Source of the DNA: Actinomycetota bacterium
Lineage (GTDB): Bacteria > Actinomycetota > Actinomycetes > Nanopelagicales > Nanopelagicaceae
Direction: 5' to 3'
DNA length: 24,756 nucleotides
NCBI GenBank assembly: GCA_009705185.1
Contig: WLCS01000001.1
Coordinates: forward strand, 1-24,756
Within the stretch, counting starts at the first letter, position 1. Every line of letters begins with the position of its first letter. The translations under genes were made by a program, and so were the position numbers. Under the pieces are notes generated by a model. It did no database searches. It worked only from the letters and a program-made list of their open reading frames with translations, and was not told where the DNA came from. Shown one piece after another: positions 9,261-18,959 of this stretch.

Positions 9261-9935
9261 TTATCCGCGCTCTATTGCAGCTTTAAACAAATTGCGATCG
9301 TAGTAATCATTTCCACGATTGAGCTCTTTGCCATTGATAAATACTGTTGGAGTTGAATTCACGTTCTTCTTCGCGCCTTCTGCTGCAACATTTCCAACCC
9401 AGTCAGCAAACTTTCCTTTGGTCACACAGGTGGTGAATTTCTGAGAAGTGATTCCTACTGATTGACCAGAGGCAGCAAGAGCAGCGTTTGACCATGCTCC
9501 TGAATTTTCTTTAGGTTGAGTTACATAAAGCATCTTATGGAAGTCTAAGAACTTACCTTCATCTGCAGCACAAGCTCCAGCGTTTGCTGCTGCAATTGAT
9601 TCTGGTCCAAGGAATGAAAGTGTGTGGTAAACAACTGTTGCTTTCTTATCTGCAATCAAGGATTCAATGTAGTCACCTTGTGCTGCTTCGAATTGAGCAC
9701 ACACTGGGCATTGGAAATCTTCATAAATATCGATGACCGGGACTCCAGTCAGATCTGCGTTATATGTGATTCCGTATCCGTGAGCTGAGGATGCAACAGA
9801 TGGAATCACTGCATCTTTATTAGTCTTCTTTGAAAGAAGTGTAGGAACTAGCATCAACAAAATAACTCCTACGACTACAACAATCACCAGATTGCGAGTG
9901 AAGTTATCTTTACCAGGCTGTGGCTTGCTGTTCAT
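9261..9935 (-). CDS. Membrane-anchored DsbA-like thiol:disulfide oxidoreductase
   Basis: A 224-residue protein with a short cytoplasmic N-terminus, one transmembrane anchor (about 15-35) and an extracytoplasmic thioredoxin-fold domain. The active site is C76-P-V-C79 in EDFQCPVCAQFE. A helical insertion follows, and the cis-proline loop is STPTVFING (P196). This is the DsbA/Thioredoxin_4 family seen in Actinobacteria, expected to form or rearrange disulfides in exported proteins. Two further Cys (in AGACAADEG and TTCVTKG) may form a structural pair. The ATG has AAGGGAA at 6 bases and overlaps the stop of the MauE-like gene by four bases (ATGA). That partner probably reoxidises or reduces it. 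lgt follows at once. Its exact redox direction is not visible. Confidence 0.9.
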   Translation of the reverse strand: MNSKPQPGKDNFTRNLVIVVVVGVILLMLVPTLLSKKTNKDAVIPSVASSAHGYGITYNADLTGVPVIDIYEDFQCPVCAQFEAAQGDYIESLIADKKATVVYHTLSFLGPESIAAANAGACAADEGKFLDFHKMLYVTQPKENSGAWSNAALAASGQSVGITSQKFTTCVTKGKFADWVGNVAAEGAKKNVNSTPTVFINGKELNRGNDYYDRNLFKAAIERG

Positions 9936-10405
9936 GATTGATTCCCTTGTTGGTGTGAATTCTTATCGAGGGCAAATTTACTTTGTGGATAGATAAAAAG
10001 GTAAATTCCGAGGGCGGCAAGCCCGGCATCACGCAGGAGCTCGGGTAAATAATTGGCAGTTCCAGGGGCTACTTGGCCTCCCCCGCCAAAACATCCGCAA
10101 TCGATTGAAAGTCCACGCGCCCATGCTTGTGAAATTCCGATGACGAAAATAAACATCAAAACTGCCCCAGCTAGTCCAACGATTCGAGTTCCTGCGCCAA
10201 GAATAAGCAGAAGTCCCATTCCAATTTCTAGGAATGGAAGAACGATTCCAATAACGTTTGCGATTGCAATCGGCAAGAGTTCGTATGCGCGTACTGCCAT
10301 CTGAGATTTATCTAAATGTTGATATTTCAATAAACCCGCAGCGAGTAGTACTCCGCCCAGAATGAGCCGAGAGATTAAGCCGATCCAAGGCGTGAAAGTT
10401 TTCAT
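9932..10405 (-). CDS. MauE/DoxX-like four-helix membrane protein
   Basis: A 157-residue protein with four predicted transmembrane helices (about 8-25, 45-70, 73-93 and 120-140). After helix 3 it has the motif IDCGCFGGG with C103 and C105, the conserved Cys pair of the MauE methylamine-utilisation family. MauE-like proteins are often encoded beside DsbA or thioredoxin-like proteins and are thought to exchange electrons with them; here the next gene is such a protein, joined by a 4-base ATGA overlap. The upstream trpA overlaps in the same way. There are no other methylamine dehydrogenase genes nearby, so a methylamine role is unlikely. The function as a DsbA partner is inferred from the family and the neighbour. 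Confidence 0.82.
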   Translation of the reverse strand: MKTFTPWIGLISRLILGGVLLAAGLLKYQHLDKSQMAVRAYELLPIAIANVIGIVLPFLEIGMGLLLILGAGTRIVGLAGAVLMFIFVIGISQAWARGLSIDCGCFGGGGQVAPGTANYLPELLRDAGLAALGIYLFIYPQSKFALDKNSHQQGNQS

Positions 10406-11205
10406 CGTCCTTCTCGCACTCCTAACGCAAGTTGTTCTGCTAATTCTTGCACTGCCTTTATGCCAGCAGCTTCGTCTTTTGCTTCAATAATCTTATTAAT
10501 AAATGCCGAACCGACGATCACGCCATCGGCGTAACCTGCAACACCTTTTGCTTGCTCGCGCGTTGAGACACCCAGTCCGACGGCAATGGGTGTGTCAGTC
10601 ACAGCTCGTACTCGAGAAACTAAATCTGGTGCGCCACTTGAAACTGAAGTTCGGGTACCTGTAACTCCCATCAAACTTGCAACATAGACAAAGCCTGAAC
10701 ATCGCGCAGTCACTTGAGCTAATCGAGAATCCGTAGTACTTGGCGCAACGACAAAAATTGGATTAATTCCGATCTTTTCTACCGCAGTTTTCCACTCAGC
10801 TGATTCTTCAATCGTCAGGTCGGGTGTAATCACTCCAGAGCCACCATTATCAGCAATAGATTGTGCAAATTTTTCAACACCATATTTTTCAATGGGATTC
10901 CAATAAGTCATCACTACTGCTGGAACGCCTAACTGGGTTGCGTACTGAAGTGCATCAAAGACTTCTGCAGCGCCTGTGCCTTGTGCGAGTGATTGATCTG
11001 CGGCTGCTTGAATCGTAGGACCGTCCATCACTGGATCGCTATATGGAAATCCGATTTCAATGGCATCAACTCCGCCATCGACAAATGCTTTGATCATCTT
11101 TTTGCATCCATCTTGGCTAGGAAATCCTGCTGGAATATATGCAATGAGAGCTGCTCGGTTTTCTGTTCGTACCTTTACAAAAAGAGCGTCTAGTGGAGTG
11201 GACAT
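10402..11205 (-). CDS. trpA: Tryptophan synthase alpha subunit
   Basis: A 267-residue TIM barrel that cleaves indole-3-glycerol phosphate to indole and glyceraldehyde 3-phosphate in the alpha2-beta2 complex. Catalytic E50 and D61 lie in DAIEIGFPYSDPVMDGPTIQ. Later strands show VVMTYWNP, the G-rich phosphate site VGLGVST, and GVIVGSAFI. Its ATG follows the trpB stop with no base between them (TAAATG), so its translation is probably coupled to trpB, as suits a 1:1 complex. The 3' end overlaps the MauE-like gene by ATGA. Confidence 0.98.
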   Translation of the reverse strand: MSTPLDALFVKVRTENRAALIAYIPAGFPSQDGCKKMIKAFVDGGVDAIEIGFPYSDPVMDGPTIQAAADQSLAQGTGAAEVFDALQYATQLGVPAVVMTYWNPIEKYGVEKFAQSIADNGGSGVITPDLTIEESAEWKTAVEKIGINPIFVVAPSTTDSRLAQVTARCSGFVYVASLMGVTGTRTSVSSGAPDLVSRVRAVTDTPIAVGLGVSTREQAKGVAGYADGVIVGSAFINKIIEAKDEAAGIKAVQELAEQLALGVREGR

Positions 11206-12399
11206 TTACAGTGGAATTCCAAAGTACTGCGCAGCAGTCTGTACATCTTTATCACCGCGACCAGAGAGATTAATGAGAATAATTGCATCTGGACCAAGTT
11301 CTTTTCCTACCTGCATCGCTCCTGCAAGTGCATGCGCTGTTTCAATCGCAGGAATGATTCCTTCGGTCTTTGAAAGAATTGCGAATGCTTCCATCGCCTG
11401 GGCATCTGTAATAGCTCTGTATTCGGCGCGACCGATGTCGTGTAGGTAGGCATGTTCTGGCCCAACGCCTGGATAATCTAAACCTGCAGATATCGAATGA
11501 GACTCAATCGTCTGACCATTTTCATCTTGCAAAACATATGTTCGATTTCCATGAAGAACTCCAGGTGAGCCGCCAGTAATTGTTGCTGCATGTCGGCCTG
11601 TTTCCACGCCATCGCCGGCGGCTTCTAAACCAATAAGTCGAACGCCTTCATCTGAAATAAATCGGTGGAAAATTCCGATTGCATTTGATCCGCCCCCAAC
11701 GCACGCAAGAACTGCATCAGGTAGCTTTCCGGTTAATTGCAAAACTTGTTCGCGTGCTTCTTCGCCAATAATTTTATGGAAATCACGAACCATGGATGGG
11801 AATGGATGCGGCCCTGCGACAGTACCCAATAAGTAATGAGTGGTCTCGACATTGGTGACCCAATCTCGCATGGCTTCGTTAATGGCATCTTTGAGAGTTT
11901 TTGACCCTGATGTCACTGGAATAACTTCTGCGCCGAGTAATTTCATTCGAGCAACATTGAGGGCTTGTCTCTTTGTATCTTCTTCGCCCATGTAAACAAC
12001 GCATTCAAGTCCCATTAACGCCGCAGCAGTTGCAGATGCAACTCCATGTTGGCCAGCTCCGGTTTCGGCGATGATACGTTTCTTGCCCATGCGCTTAGTG
12101 AGTAACGCTTGTCCAAGTACGTTATTAATTTTATGGCTACCAGTGTGATTGAGATCTTCACGCTTAAGAATTATTCGCGCACCACCTGCATGCTCGGCAA
12201 ATCGCTTGGCTTCAGTGATGATGCTTGGACGACCCGTATATGTGCGATGTAACTCTGCTAGCTCTTCAATAAATATTGGATCAGTCTGCGCCGCAATGCG
12301 AGCAGCATCAAGTTCTTCGAGCGCGCCAATCAGAGCTTCTGGAACAAAGCGACCACCGTAAGGACCGAAATGTCCTGCTAGATCTTGAGTGGTTGTCAT
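11206..12399 (-). CDS. trpB: Tryptophan synthase beta subunit
   Basis: A 397-residue PLP enzyme that condenses indole with serine. The PLP lysine is K90 in [10 protein letters not shown]. The active-site glutamate lies in AETGAGQHG, and the phosphate-binding loop is [12 protein letters not shown]-terminal [10 protein letters not shown] is typical of TrpB1, the form that pairs with TrpA. Length is normal for the family. The ATG lies 9 bases after the trpC stop and has no visible Shine-Dalgarno, so it probably depends on translation from trpC. Confidence 0.98.
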   Translation of the reverse strand: MTTTQDLAGHFGPYGGRFVPEALIGALEELDAARIAAQTDPIFIEELAELHRTYTGRPSIITEAKRFAEHAGGARIILKREDLNHTGSHKINNVLGQALLTKRMGKKRIIAETGAGQHGVASATAAALMGLECVVYMGEEDTKRQALNVARMKLLGAEVIPVTSGSKTLKDAINEAMRDWVTNVETTHYLLGTVAGPHPFPSMVRDFHKIIGEEAREQVLQLTGKLPDAVLACVGGGSNAIGIFHRFISDEGVRLIGLEAAGDGVETGRHAATITGGSPGVLHGNRTYVLQDENGQTIESHSISAGLDYPGVGPEHAYLHDIGRAEYRAITDAQAMEAFAILSKTEGIIPAIETAHALAGAMQVGKELGPDAIILINLSGRGDKDVQTAAQYFGIPL

Positions 12400-12408
12400 T
12401 GGGGAAGA

Positions 12409-13182
12409 CTACCCGTGACCTAGTAACTCTTGCATGGCAGAAATTGGTTCCCCAGATTTCACCAGCGCTTCTCCGACCAAAATCACACTCGCCCCAACAC
12501 TCTGGGCGAATTCAACATCTCTGCGAGTTGAAATCCCGGATTCTGCTACTCGGATTATTTCAGAAGGGATTTCAGGGATGAGTTCAGAAAAAGCTTTTGT
12601 ATCGACTTCTAGCGTTTTCAAATTTCGAGAATTGACGCCAATCATTCTCGGAGAAATCTCCATTGCGCTTTCAAGTTCTTGTCCTGTGTGCACTTCAACA
12701 AGTACTGACATTCCCAATTCTGTCGAGAGGTCGTAGAAATCTCTCAGTTGTGAATGTGAGAGCGCCGCGACAATTAAGAGGACCACGTCAGCTCCATGTG
12801 CGCGTGCTTCTAAGAATTGATACTCGTCAACCATGAAATCTTTTCGCAATACAGGAATTGATATTCGCTCTTTCACTGCATCTAGATCATCAAGTGATCC
12901 GTTAAATCTCCTGCGTTCGGTCAAAACACTTACTGCACCAGCGCCTGCTTCTTGGTACTGCTCGGCTAGAGATGCAGGATCTGTAATGGATGCAAGTGCA
13001 CCTTTGCTTGGAGAAGAACGTTTAACTTCGGCGATGACATTCATTTCATGAACCGAAAGGGCCGCATATGCATCCAGCGGCGCAGGTGCTTTCTCCATTG
13101 CTTCATGGATTTGTGAAAGTGGTAAGCGACGTTGTGCTAAATCTTCACGAACACCTTCGATGATTGAATCAAGGACGCTCAT
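12409..13182 (-). CDS. trpC: Indole-3-glycerol-phosphate synthase
   Basis: A 257-residue TIM barrel that closes CdRP to indole-3-glycerol phosphate. The signature AEVKRSSPSKG gives E52 and K54, and VLRKDFMVDEYQ gives the general acid K114. GVNSRNLKTLEVD and VAESGIST are also family segments. It is monofunctional, with no fused TrpF domain. The Shine-Dalgarno AGGA lies 6 bases before the ATG, inside the small upstream gene, whose stop overlaps this start by ATGA. Confidence 0.97.
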   Translation of the reverse strand: MSVLDSIIEGVREDLAQRRLPLSQIHEAMEKAPAPLDAYAALSVHEMNVIAEVKRSSPSKGALASITDPASLAEQYQEAGAGAVSVLTERRRFNGSLDDLDAVKERISIPVLRKDFMVDEYQFLEARAHGADVVLLIVAALSHSQLRDFYDLSTELGMSVLVEVHTGQELESAMEISPRMIGVNSRNLKTLEVDTKAFSELIPEIPSEIIRVAESGISTRRDVEFAQSVGASVILVGEALVKSGEPISAMQELLGHG

Positions 13183-13334
13183 GGTGTGTCCTCTGTCGGG
13201 TCAATGCCTTTATCAATCGAGTTCCACTCAGAGAGTTCACGAGGAGCGCGTTCGTATCGATTGGATAATTTCAATGATCGGCTTAACACGATGGCCACCG
13301 CAGCGACGGCAAGGAGTGAGAGAAATAATTTCAT
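13179..13334 (-). CDS. 51-residue single-helix membrane protein in the trp operon
   Basis: An ATG at 13334 opens a 51-codon frame ending in TGA at 13181-13179, overlapping the trpC start by ATGA. One hydrophobic helix (about 3-18, MKLFLSLLAVAAVAIVL) is followed by a basic stretch and an acidic tail containing EWNSIDKGIDPTED. It lies 10 bases after the trpE stop, with a weak GAGAAG upstream. In Actinobacteria a multi-helix Trp-associated membrane protein (TIGR02234; Rv1610 in M. tuberculosis) sits at exactly this place, and as I recall its C-terminus ends in a W-x-x-(L/I)-(D)-x-G-x-D-P-T type tail like this one. This is probably a miniature version that kept one helix and the tail. Operon position, both tight junctions and the composition argue for a real gene. 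The biochemical role is unknown. Confidence 0.75.
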   Translation of the reverse strand: MKLFLSLLAVAAVAIVLSRSLKLSNRYERAPRELSEWNSIDKGIDPTEDTP

Positions 13335-13344
13335 GTACTGCTTC

Positions 13345-14826
13345 TCACTTCTTCAACTCATGTGCCGCAGCGATAGCACCTAGTACAGCAGCAGCTTTGT
13401 TGAGGGTTTCTTCGTTTTCAGAATCTGGATCTGAATCAGCAACAACTCCGGCACCAGCTTGAACGTGTGCAATACCTTTATGAATCAGCGCAGTACGAAT
13501 TGCAATACATGCATCAATATTTCCGGTGAAATCAAAGTACCCAATTGCTCCACCGTAAAGTGCACGACGAGTTGGTTCTAGTGTTTCAATAATTTCCATG
13601 GCGCGAGGTTTAGGTGCACCAGAAAGTGTTCCTGCTGGAAATACAGAAAAGAGCGCATCAATGGGTGTGGAGTTCTTTCCAAGTTCGCCAATGACTGTAG
13701 AGACAATATGCATCACATGGGAATATCGTTCAATATGCATGAAGTCGATGACTTCAACTGTGCCTGGCGTACACACGCGTCCTAAATCATTGCGCCCTAG
13801 GTCTACTAACATCAAGTGCTCTGCGCGCTCTTTAGGATCAGCTAGCAGTTCTTCTCCCAATTTAATATCTTCTTCAATTGACGCGGAACGTTTACGTGTT
13901 CCAGCAATGGGATGAACCATGACCTGAGAGCCAGTAACTTTTACAAGTGCTTCAGGACTTGAGCCGACAACGTCATAACCATCTTCGAATCTAAATAAAT
14001 ACATATATGGACTTGGATTATTCAGACGTAACATGCGATAAATATCTAGTGCATCGGCTTTCGCAGGCATCGAAAATCTCTGAGAAAGAACAATCTGAAA
14101 AGCTTCTCCAGCGCGAATTTCTTCCTTTGCAATTTCAATTTTCGTCTTGAAATCTTCTGCCGAAATATTTCTTGAAAACTCTGGCTTCGTACGAGCAGGG
14201 ATAGGTGCTACGTCACCTGCAAGTGGGGATAAGAGTTCGCTCTGCATTCGATCAAGACGTGAAACGGCATCAAGATAAGACTCGTCAATACGCTGGTCAG
14301 ACCCATCCCAATTGATTGCATTTGCAATCAAAATAATTGTGCCATCGCTGTGATCCATAACAGCTAAGTCGCTGGTGAGCATGAATGTAATTTCGGGAAG
14401 TTCAATATCTTTTTCAGATAACTCAGGAAGTTTTTCTAGGCGACGTACTGAGTCATAACCCATGTATCCAACGAGTCCGCCTGTAAGAGTAGGAAGGCCA
14501 TCAATTTTCGGAGACTTCAGATGCGCGACTGTCAGGCGAAGTGCGGTGAGTGGATCCATCCCCACTGGGACTCCTGCAGGCGGCTTTCCAATCCAGATTG
14601 CAGCGCCATCTTTTTCGGTGAGTGAAGTCTGGCTATGCACTCCAATAAATGAGTATCTGGACCACACGCCGCCATGTTCTGCGGATTCCAAGAGAAATGT
14701 TCCGGGTTTATTGTGCGCAAGCTTCTTGTAGATATTTACCGGTGTTTCACCGTCTGCAATAAGTTTGCGATAGACGGGAATGACGTTGTTGTTCTTTGCA
14801 TACTCGCGAAACTCTTCAAGTTTCAT
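13345..14826 (-). CDS. trpE: Anthranilate synthase component I
   Basis: The 493-residue chorismate-binding subunit makes anthranilate from chorismate, the committed step to tryptophan. LLES at 45-48 ([12 protein letters not shown]) is the tryptophan feedback-inhibition motif. The catalytic half carries [31 protein letters not shown], and [18 protein letters not shown]. Length matches stand-alone TrpE, with no fused glutaminase, so a separate TrpG must be encoded elsewhere to use glutamine. trpD is also missing from this cluster. The ATG overlaps the hisI stop by ATGA, so trp expression here appears tied to his expression, with no trp leader peptide or attenuator between them. Confidence 0.97.
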   Translation of the reverse strand: MKLEEFREYAKNNNVIPVYRKLIADGETPVNIYKKLAHNKPGTFLLESAEHGGVWSRYSFIGVHSQTSLTEKDGAAIWIGKPPAGVPVGMDPLTALRLTVAHLKSPKIDGLPTLTGGLVGYMGYDSVRRLEKLPELSEKDIELPEITFMLTSDLAVMDHSDGTIILIANAINWDGSDQRIDESYLDAVSRLDRMQSELLSPLAGDVAPIPARTKPEFSRNISAEDFKTKIEIAKEEIRAGEAFQIVLSQRFSMPAKADALDIYRMLRLNNPSPYMYLFRFEDGYDVVGSSPEALVKVTGSQVMVHPIAGTRKRSASIEEDIKLGEELLADPKERAEHLMLVDLGRNDLGRVCTPGTVEVIDFMHIERYSHVMHIVSTVIGELGKNSTPIDALFSVFPAGTLSGAPKPRAMEIIETLEPTRRALYGGAIGYFDFTGNIDACIAIRTALIHKGIAHVQAGAGVVADSDPDSENEETLNKAAAVLGAIAAAHELKK

Positions 14827-15182
14827 CCATCGACCCCAGAGTTGGTCGCCGGCAAGCTACGGTAAAAACAAGATGTGTTACCCGTATGGCAAGCCGCACC
14901 TGTTTGCTCTACCAAAATGAGCAGTGCATCTCCATCGCAATCAAGTGATACGGAGTGCACACGTTGAGTGTTTCCGGAAGTTTCGCCCTTAATCCACAGC
15001 TCATTTCTGCTTCGTGAGAAATATGTAGCTTTACCGGTGCTCAGTGTCATTGCTAGCGATTCGGCATTCATATACGCAAGCATCAAAACTTCTTTTGTCG
15101 CAAGATCTTGCGCAATTGCTGGAATGAGTAAGTCGGGGTCTTTTAACAAAGCCGAAACCTCAGAGGGAAGTTGGTAGCTCAT
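14823..15182 (-). CDS. hisI: Phosphoribosyl-AMP cyclohydrolase
   Basis: This 119-residue enzyme opens the purine ring of PR-AMP, step three of histidine synthesis. [20 protein letters not shown] is the substrate motif. D81, D83 and D85 in DCDGDA bind Mg, and C82, C98 and C105 bind zinc between subunits. It lacks the HisE domain, so PR-ATP pyrophosphohydrolase is a separate gene outside the window. Its ATG is 14 bases after the hisF stop, the widest gap inside the his block, and its end overlaps trpE by ATGA. Confidence 0.97.
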   Translation of the reverse strand: MSYQLPSEVSALLKDPDLLIPAIAQDLATKEVLMLAYMNAESLAMTLSTGKATYFSRSRNELWIKGETSGNTQRVHSVSLDCDGDALLILVEQTGAACHTGNTSCFYRSLPATNSGVDG

Positions 15183-15196
15183 ATACGTATTCTGCC

Positions 15197-15970
15197 TTAC
15201 GCCCTCTGTGTAGTGCGCACTGAATAATTGTTCTTGGAAAGATGCTTTTTCACATCTCCGATTCGGTGGATTCCGAAATGAAAAACGCTTGCAGCAAGCA
15301 GTGCATCTGCTCCGGCATCGAGTGCGGCGCTGAAATCTTCGAGGGATCCGGCGCCACCACTTGCGATGAGCGGAACTTTAGAAACTGCCCGAACTGCAGT
15401 GATCATTCCAATGTCATATCCGGCACGTGTTCCATCTGCATCCATTGAATTTAAGAGAATCTCGCCCACGCCAAGTGCGCACGCCTTTTCAACCCATGCA
15501 AGTGCATCGAGCCCGGTGCTCTGCCTGCCACCATGAGTCGTTACTTCAAAACCTGATTCAGTACGCGCGCGCCGTGCATCAATTGATATGACAAGTACTT
15601 GCGAACCGAAACGATCAGCAATCTCTGCAATCAACTCTGGACGTGCAATCGCTGCGGTATTGATACTTATCTTGTCAGCACCTGCGCGCAATAAGCGATC
15701 TACATCTTCAACTGTGCGAATTCCCCCACCTACAGTCAGCGGAATAAAAACTTGTTCTGCAGTGCGTCGTACAACATCAAGAGTTGTCTCGCGCCCTGCA
15801 ACAGTTGCAGAAATATCTAAGAAGGTAAGTTCGTCGGCGCCTTCGATTCCATACAGGGATGCCATCTCAACTGGATCACCAGCATCGACAAGATTTGTAA
15901 AGTTGATTCCCTTAACTACTCGCCCATCAGTGACATCTAGGCAAGGAATAATTCGAACTGAAAGCGTCAT
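15197..15970 (-). CDS. hisF: Imidazole glycerol phosphate synthase cyclase subunit
   Basis: A 257-residue TIM barrel that uses ammonia from HisH to make imidazole glycerol phosphate and AICAR from PRFAR. The catalytic pair is D12 in [14 protein letters not shown] and D131 in [15 protein letters not shown] and ASGGAGS are the two phosphate-binding loops. Start ATG overlaps the priA stop by ATGA. In M. tuberculosis a phosphatase gene (impA) lies between these two genes; here it is absent. Confidence 0.98.
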   Translation of the reverse strand: MTLSVRIIPCLDVTDGRVVKGINFTNLVDAGDPVEMASLYGIEGADELTFLDISATVAGRETTLDVVRRTAEQVFIPLTVGGGIRTVEDVDRLLRAGADKISINTAAIARPELIAEIADRFGSQVLVISIDARRARTESGFEVTTHGGRQSTGLDALAWVEKACALGVGEILLNSMDADGTRAGYDIGMITAVRAVSKVPLIASGGAGSLEDFSAALDAGADALLAASVFHFGIHRIGDVKKHLSKNNYSVRTTQRA

Positions 15971-16692
15971 GATCGAGTGAGCTCCAGTGCCTGTTGCAAA
16001 GTGAAAGCCCCTGCATAGAGTGCTTTGCCAACAATCGCACCTTCAACTCCGGTTGCATGAAGAGAGATGAGAGCAGAGATATCTTCCAGCGAAGATATTC
16101 CGCCCGATGCCACAACCGGTGCTTTCGTTACAGCACACACTTCTTGTAGCAGTGAAAGATTTGGTCCCTTAAGAGTTCCATCTTTTGTTACATCAGTTAC
16201 TACATAGCGCTGGCAACCATCTCGTTCCAAACGCTCGATAGTGTCAAAAAGATTGCCACCTTCTTGTGTCCAGCCTCGAGCTGCCAACACATGTCCGCGT
16301 ACATCAAGGCCCACAGCGATTCGATCTCCGTGCTCGGCAATAACGCGCGCAGTCCAATCAGGATTTTCAAGTGCAGCTGTTCCCAGATTTATTCGTGTGC
16401 AACCTGTTGCTAATGCGCGAGCTAAAGATGCATCGTCACGAATACCGCCAGAGAGCTCTACTTTGATATCTAACTTCCCAACAACTTCTGCTAAAAGTTC
16501 ACTATTTTCACCAAGACCGAAGGCTGCATCGAGATCAACAAGATGTAACCATTCGGCGCCTGCAGCTTGGAATTCCAATGCAACTTCAAGTGGATTTCCA
16601 TAGGCTGTTTCGGCGCTGAGTTCGCCTTGAACAAGTCTGACTGCTCGCGCATCTCTGACATCAACAGCCGGCAAGAGTTCTAAGAAGCTCAT
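15967..16692 (-). CDS. priA: Phosphoribosyl isomerase A (HisA/TrpF bifunctional PriA)
   Basis: A 241-residue barrel that isomerises ProFAR for histidine and, in Actinobacteria, also PRA for tryptophan. Catalytic D11 and D171 ([10 protein letters not shown]) are present, with R19 in AVRLVQG and R139 and W141 in ARGWTQEGG. These correspond to D11, D175, R19, R143 and W145 of M. tuberculosis PriA, residues that adapt the site to both substrates. No separate trpF lies in the cluster. The frame can be extended to a TTG at 16707 (MGKNT added), but ATG 16692 forms the ATGA overlap with hisH seen at many junctions here and gives the usual N-terminus ([10 protein letters not shown]), so I chose it. 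Confidence 0.95.
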   Translation of the reverse strand: MSFLELLPAVDVRDARAVRLVQGELSAETAYGNPLEVALEFQAAGAEWLHLVDLDAAFGLGENSELLAEVVGKLDIKVELSGGIRDDASLARALATGCTRINLGTAALENPDWTARVIAEHGDRIAVGLDVRGHVLAARGWTQEGGNLFDTIERLERDGCQRYVVTDVTKDGTLKGPNLSLLQEVCAVTKAPVVASGGISSLEDISALISLHATGVEGAIVGKALYAGAFTLQQALELTRS

Positions 16693-17282
16693 AGTGTTTT
16701 TACCCAATTCTGAATCAGATGCAAACCAGCATCACCAGATTTTTCTGGGTGGAATTGAGTTGCAGATATGACACCGTCTTCTACTGCCGCAAGAAAATCT
16801 TCTCCGTGATGAGAATATGTTGACACTTCTCCGGCACTCTTTTTCACGGCATAGGAATGAACGAAGTAAAAGGATTCATCTTCTACTCCACTAAAGAGTT
16901 TGCTAGACGAATGGGCTTTAACAGTGTTCCAACCCATGTGAGGAAGTATTGGGGCGGCCAATTTTTCAACTGTATTGCTCCAAATGCCTACGCCTTCATG
17001 GATTCCGTGTTCGACTCCGCGATCAAATAAAATCTGCATTCCTACGCAGATACCTAGCGTCGGTCTCTTGAGTGCAATACGTTCACGCACCAATTGATCA
17101 CCACGAACTGCTTTCAATCCATTCATACAAGCAGCAAATGCACCCACGCCAGGAACTACGAGTCCCTCTGCATTAAGTGCAACGTCATAGTCGGATGTAA
17201 TAAGAACTTCTCGTCCGCTTGTTTGGAAAGCGCGCTGGGCCGAACGAATGTTTCCAGATCCGTAATCAAGGATTGCGATCAC
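16689..17282 (-). CDS. hisH: Imidazole glycerol phosphate synthase glutaminase subunit
   Basis: A 197-residue class I glutamine amidotransferase that feeds ammonia to HisF. The triad is C79 (LGICVGMQ), H178 and E180 (TQFHPEKSG). The N-terminus [10 protein letters not shown] is standard. The start is GTG at 17282, four bases after the hisB stop; no ATG would keep the first strand. The 3' end overlaps priA by ATGA. Confidence 0.97.
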   Translation of the reverse strand: MIAILDYGSGNIRSAQRAFQTSGREVLITSDYDVALNAEGLVVPGVGAFAACMNGLKAVRGDQLVRERIALKRPTLGICVGMQILFDRGVEHGIHEGVGIWSNTVEKLAAPILPHMGWNTVKAHSSSKLFSGVEDESFYFVHSYAVKKSAGEVSTYSHHGEDFLAAVEDGVISATQFHPEKSGDAGLHLIQNWVKTL

Positions 17283-17286
17283 GAAA

Positions 17287-17871
17287 TTAGAGAGAACCCT
17301 TTGTAGAAGGTATTCCTGTTACTCGAGAATCTAAAGCGACAGCATCGCGAAGAGCGCGAGCAACAGCTTTGAACTGAGCTTCAAAAACGTGGTGAGCATT
17401 GCGACCTTCAAGGACGCGAACATGCAGTGCAATGCGCGCTTCGGCGACTATTGATTCCCAGATGTGCTTACCTAAAGTCGTATCGAAAGTTCCGATGAGC
17501 TCAACGATTTCAGGTTGACGATGAACAAGATATGGACGACCCGATAAATCAACTGCTGCCTGAACCAAAACTTCATCGAGTGGAACTATCGCATCACCGA
17601 AACGACGAATGCCGGCTTTATCACCGAGAGCTTCCCGAAGTGCTTGCCCAAATGCAAGTGAAGTATCTTCAACTGTGTGGTGCGAATCCACGTCTACATC
17701 GCCAGTGGTCTTTACAGTGAGATCAAATCCTGAGTGCTTACCCAGTTGAGAGAGCATGTGATCAAAGAATGGAACGCCTGTATCTACAGAAATTTCACCC
17801 GTTCCGTCGAGATTTAACTCAACAAGAACACTAGATTCTTTTGTTGTGCGTTCAACGCGTGCTTTTCTCAT
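17287..17871 (-). CDS. hisB: Imidazoleglycerol-phosphate dehydratase
   Basis: A 194-residue manganese enzyme that dehydrates imidazole glycerol phosphate. The two family metal motifs are HHTVED (64-69) and the later [21 protein letters not shown] and PLDEVLV are also typical. It is monofunctional, with no HisN phosphatase domain. An in-frame ATG at 17889 would add six residues (MPGRRT), but ATG 17871 has GGGAG 7 bases upstream and overlaps the hisC stop by ATGA, so it is the better start. Confidence 0.96.
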   Translation of the reverse strand: MRKARVERTTKESSVLVELNLDGTGEISVDTGVPFFDHMLSQLGKHSGFDLTVKTTGDVDVDSHHTVEDTSLAFGQALREALGDKAGIRRFGDAIVPLDEVLVQAAVDLSGRPYLVHRQPEIVELIGTFDTTLGKHIWESIVAEARIALHVRVLEGRNAHHVFEAQFKAVARALRDAVALDSRVTGIPSTKGSL

Positions 17872-18959
17872 TGTTCTTCTCCCAGGCATGCCGTTAGCGA
17901 TTCGATAAATTTCTTATTCTCGGCTTCGTTGCCAATGGTGACTCTTAAGTAACCCAATAATCCCACATCTCTAATGAGAACGCCTCTGTCTAAGAGTCTC
18001 TGCCAGAGCTGGGCTGAGGATTGCTTGAATCCAGAAAAGAGTAGGAAATTCGAACTACTTGGCAGAACGACGAGCCCAAGGTTGTGGAGTTCAGAGCGCA
18101 TCTTCTCGCGATCTTTGCGAAGTGTGGCAACCGTTCCTAAGAGTTCATCGCTGAAATCAAGTGCAACTTCGGCTGCCGCTTGAGTCAGTGCGCTGAGGTG
18201 ATATGGCAAACGAACTAAGAACATAGATTGAACAACTGCAGGGTGTGCAACGAGATAACCTACTCTCGCTCCGGCAAATGCAAAAGCCTTGCTCATTGTT
18301 CGAATTACTACAACGTTCGGATAGCGATTGATTAAAGTAACTGCAGAAATTTCATCTGAAAATTCTGCGTAAGCCTCATCGACGATAAGTAGTCCGTCGC
18401 AGTTTTGGGCAATTTTCTCAAGATCGGCAAGTGATACTGCAGAACCAGTTGGGTTATTTGGTGTTGTAACAAATGTGAGTACTGGGCGGGTTTCAACAAT
18501 TTGTGCAATCGCACTGGTGGCATCAAGTGAAAAATCTGCTGCTCGAGTCCCAACGGCCCACTGCACCTGAGCAACTTTTGCAATCAATGGGTGCATTGAA
18601 TACGAAGGCGTAAATCCAAGTGCTGCGCCTGAGCCAAATGCGAGAAAAATTGACTGAATAATCTCGTTACTGCCATTTGCTGCCCAAATGTTCTCAGATG
18701 TGAAATTGGTGCCAGATAAACCATTAATAAAGGTTGCAAGTTTGTTGCGCAGTGTATTTGCATCACGATCTGGATAGCGATTGAGGTGAAGTGATGCTTC
18801 TTTGATTCGCTCAGAGATTGCTTCGGCTAATTCTTCAGAAGGTGCATATGGATTCTCGTTTGTATTCATGACTGCAGATGCAGGAATCTGCGGTGCGCCA
18901 TATGCCGAGAGTTCCCTTAAATTCTCTCGCAGCGGTAACCATGTTGGCCAAGAATTCAT
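17868..18959 (-). CDS. hisC: Histidinol-phosphate aminotransferase
   Basis: A 363-residue fold-type I PLP enzyme that transaminates imidazole acetol phosphate with glutamate. The PLP lysine is K224 in [23 protein letters not shown] (about 167-172), DEAYAEF (194-200) and NTNENPYAP (32-40) are the family signatures. It overlaps hisD at its start and hisB at its end, both by ATGA. Actinobacterial HisC paralogues may act on other amino acids, but the operon position settles this one. Confidence 0.96.
   Translation of the reverse strand: MNSWPTWLPLRENLRELSAYGAPQIPASAVMNTNENPYAPSEELAEAISERIKEASLHLNRYPDRDANTLRNKLATFINGLSGTNFTSENIWAANGSNEIIQSIFLAFGSGAALGFTPSYSMHPLIAKVAQVQWAVGTRAADFSLDATSAIAQIVETRPVLTFVTTPNNPTGSAVSLADLEKIAQNCDGLLIVDEAYAEFSDEISAVTLINRYPNVVVIRTMSKAFAFAGARVGYLVAHPAVVQSMFLVRLPYHLSALTQAAAEVALDFSDELLGTVATLRKDREKMRSELHNLGLVVLPSSSNFLLFSGFKQSSAQLWQRLLDRGVLIRDVGLLGYLRVTIGNEAENKKFIESLTACLGEEQ

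Noticed and set aside
11060..11449. 129-codon plus-strand ORF across the trpA/trpB junction
   Set aside because: It is antisense to two conserved enzymes, with no Shine-Dalgarno and no domain.
14823..14900. trp attenuator or leader peptide upstream of trpE
   Set aside because: trpE overlaps hisI by four bases, and no run of Trp codons or terminator hairpin is present.
15588..15980. 130-codon plus-strand ORF opposite hisF
   Set aside because: It is a shadow of hisF, rich in Ser, Thr and Arg as expected from the antisense frame.
16693..16707. TTG start of priA adding MGKNT
   Set aside because: The ATG at 16692 gives the normal PriA N-terminus, D11 numbering that matches mycobacterial PriA, and the ATGA overlap seen at neighbouring junctions.
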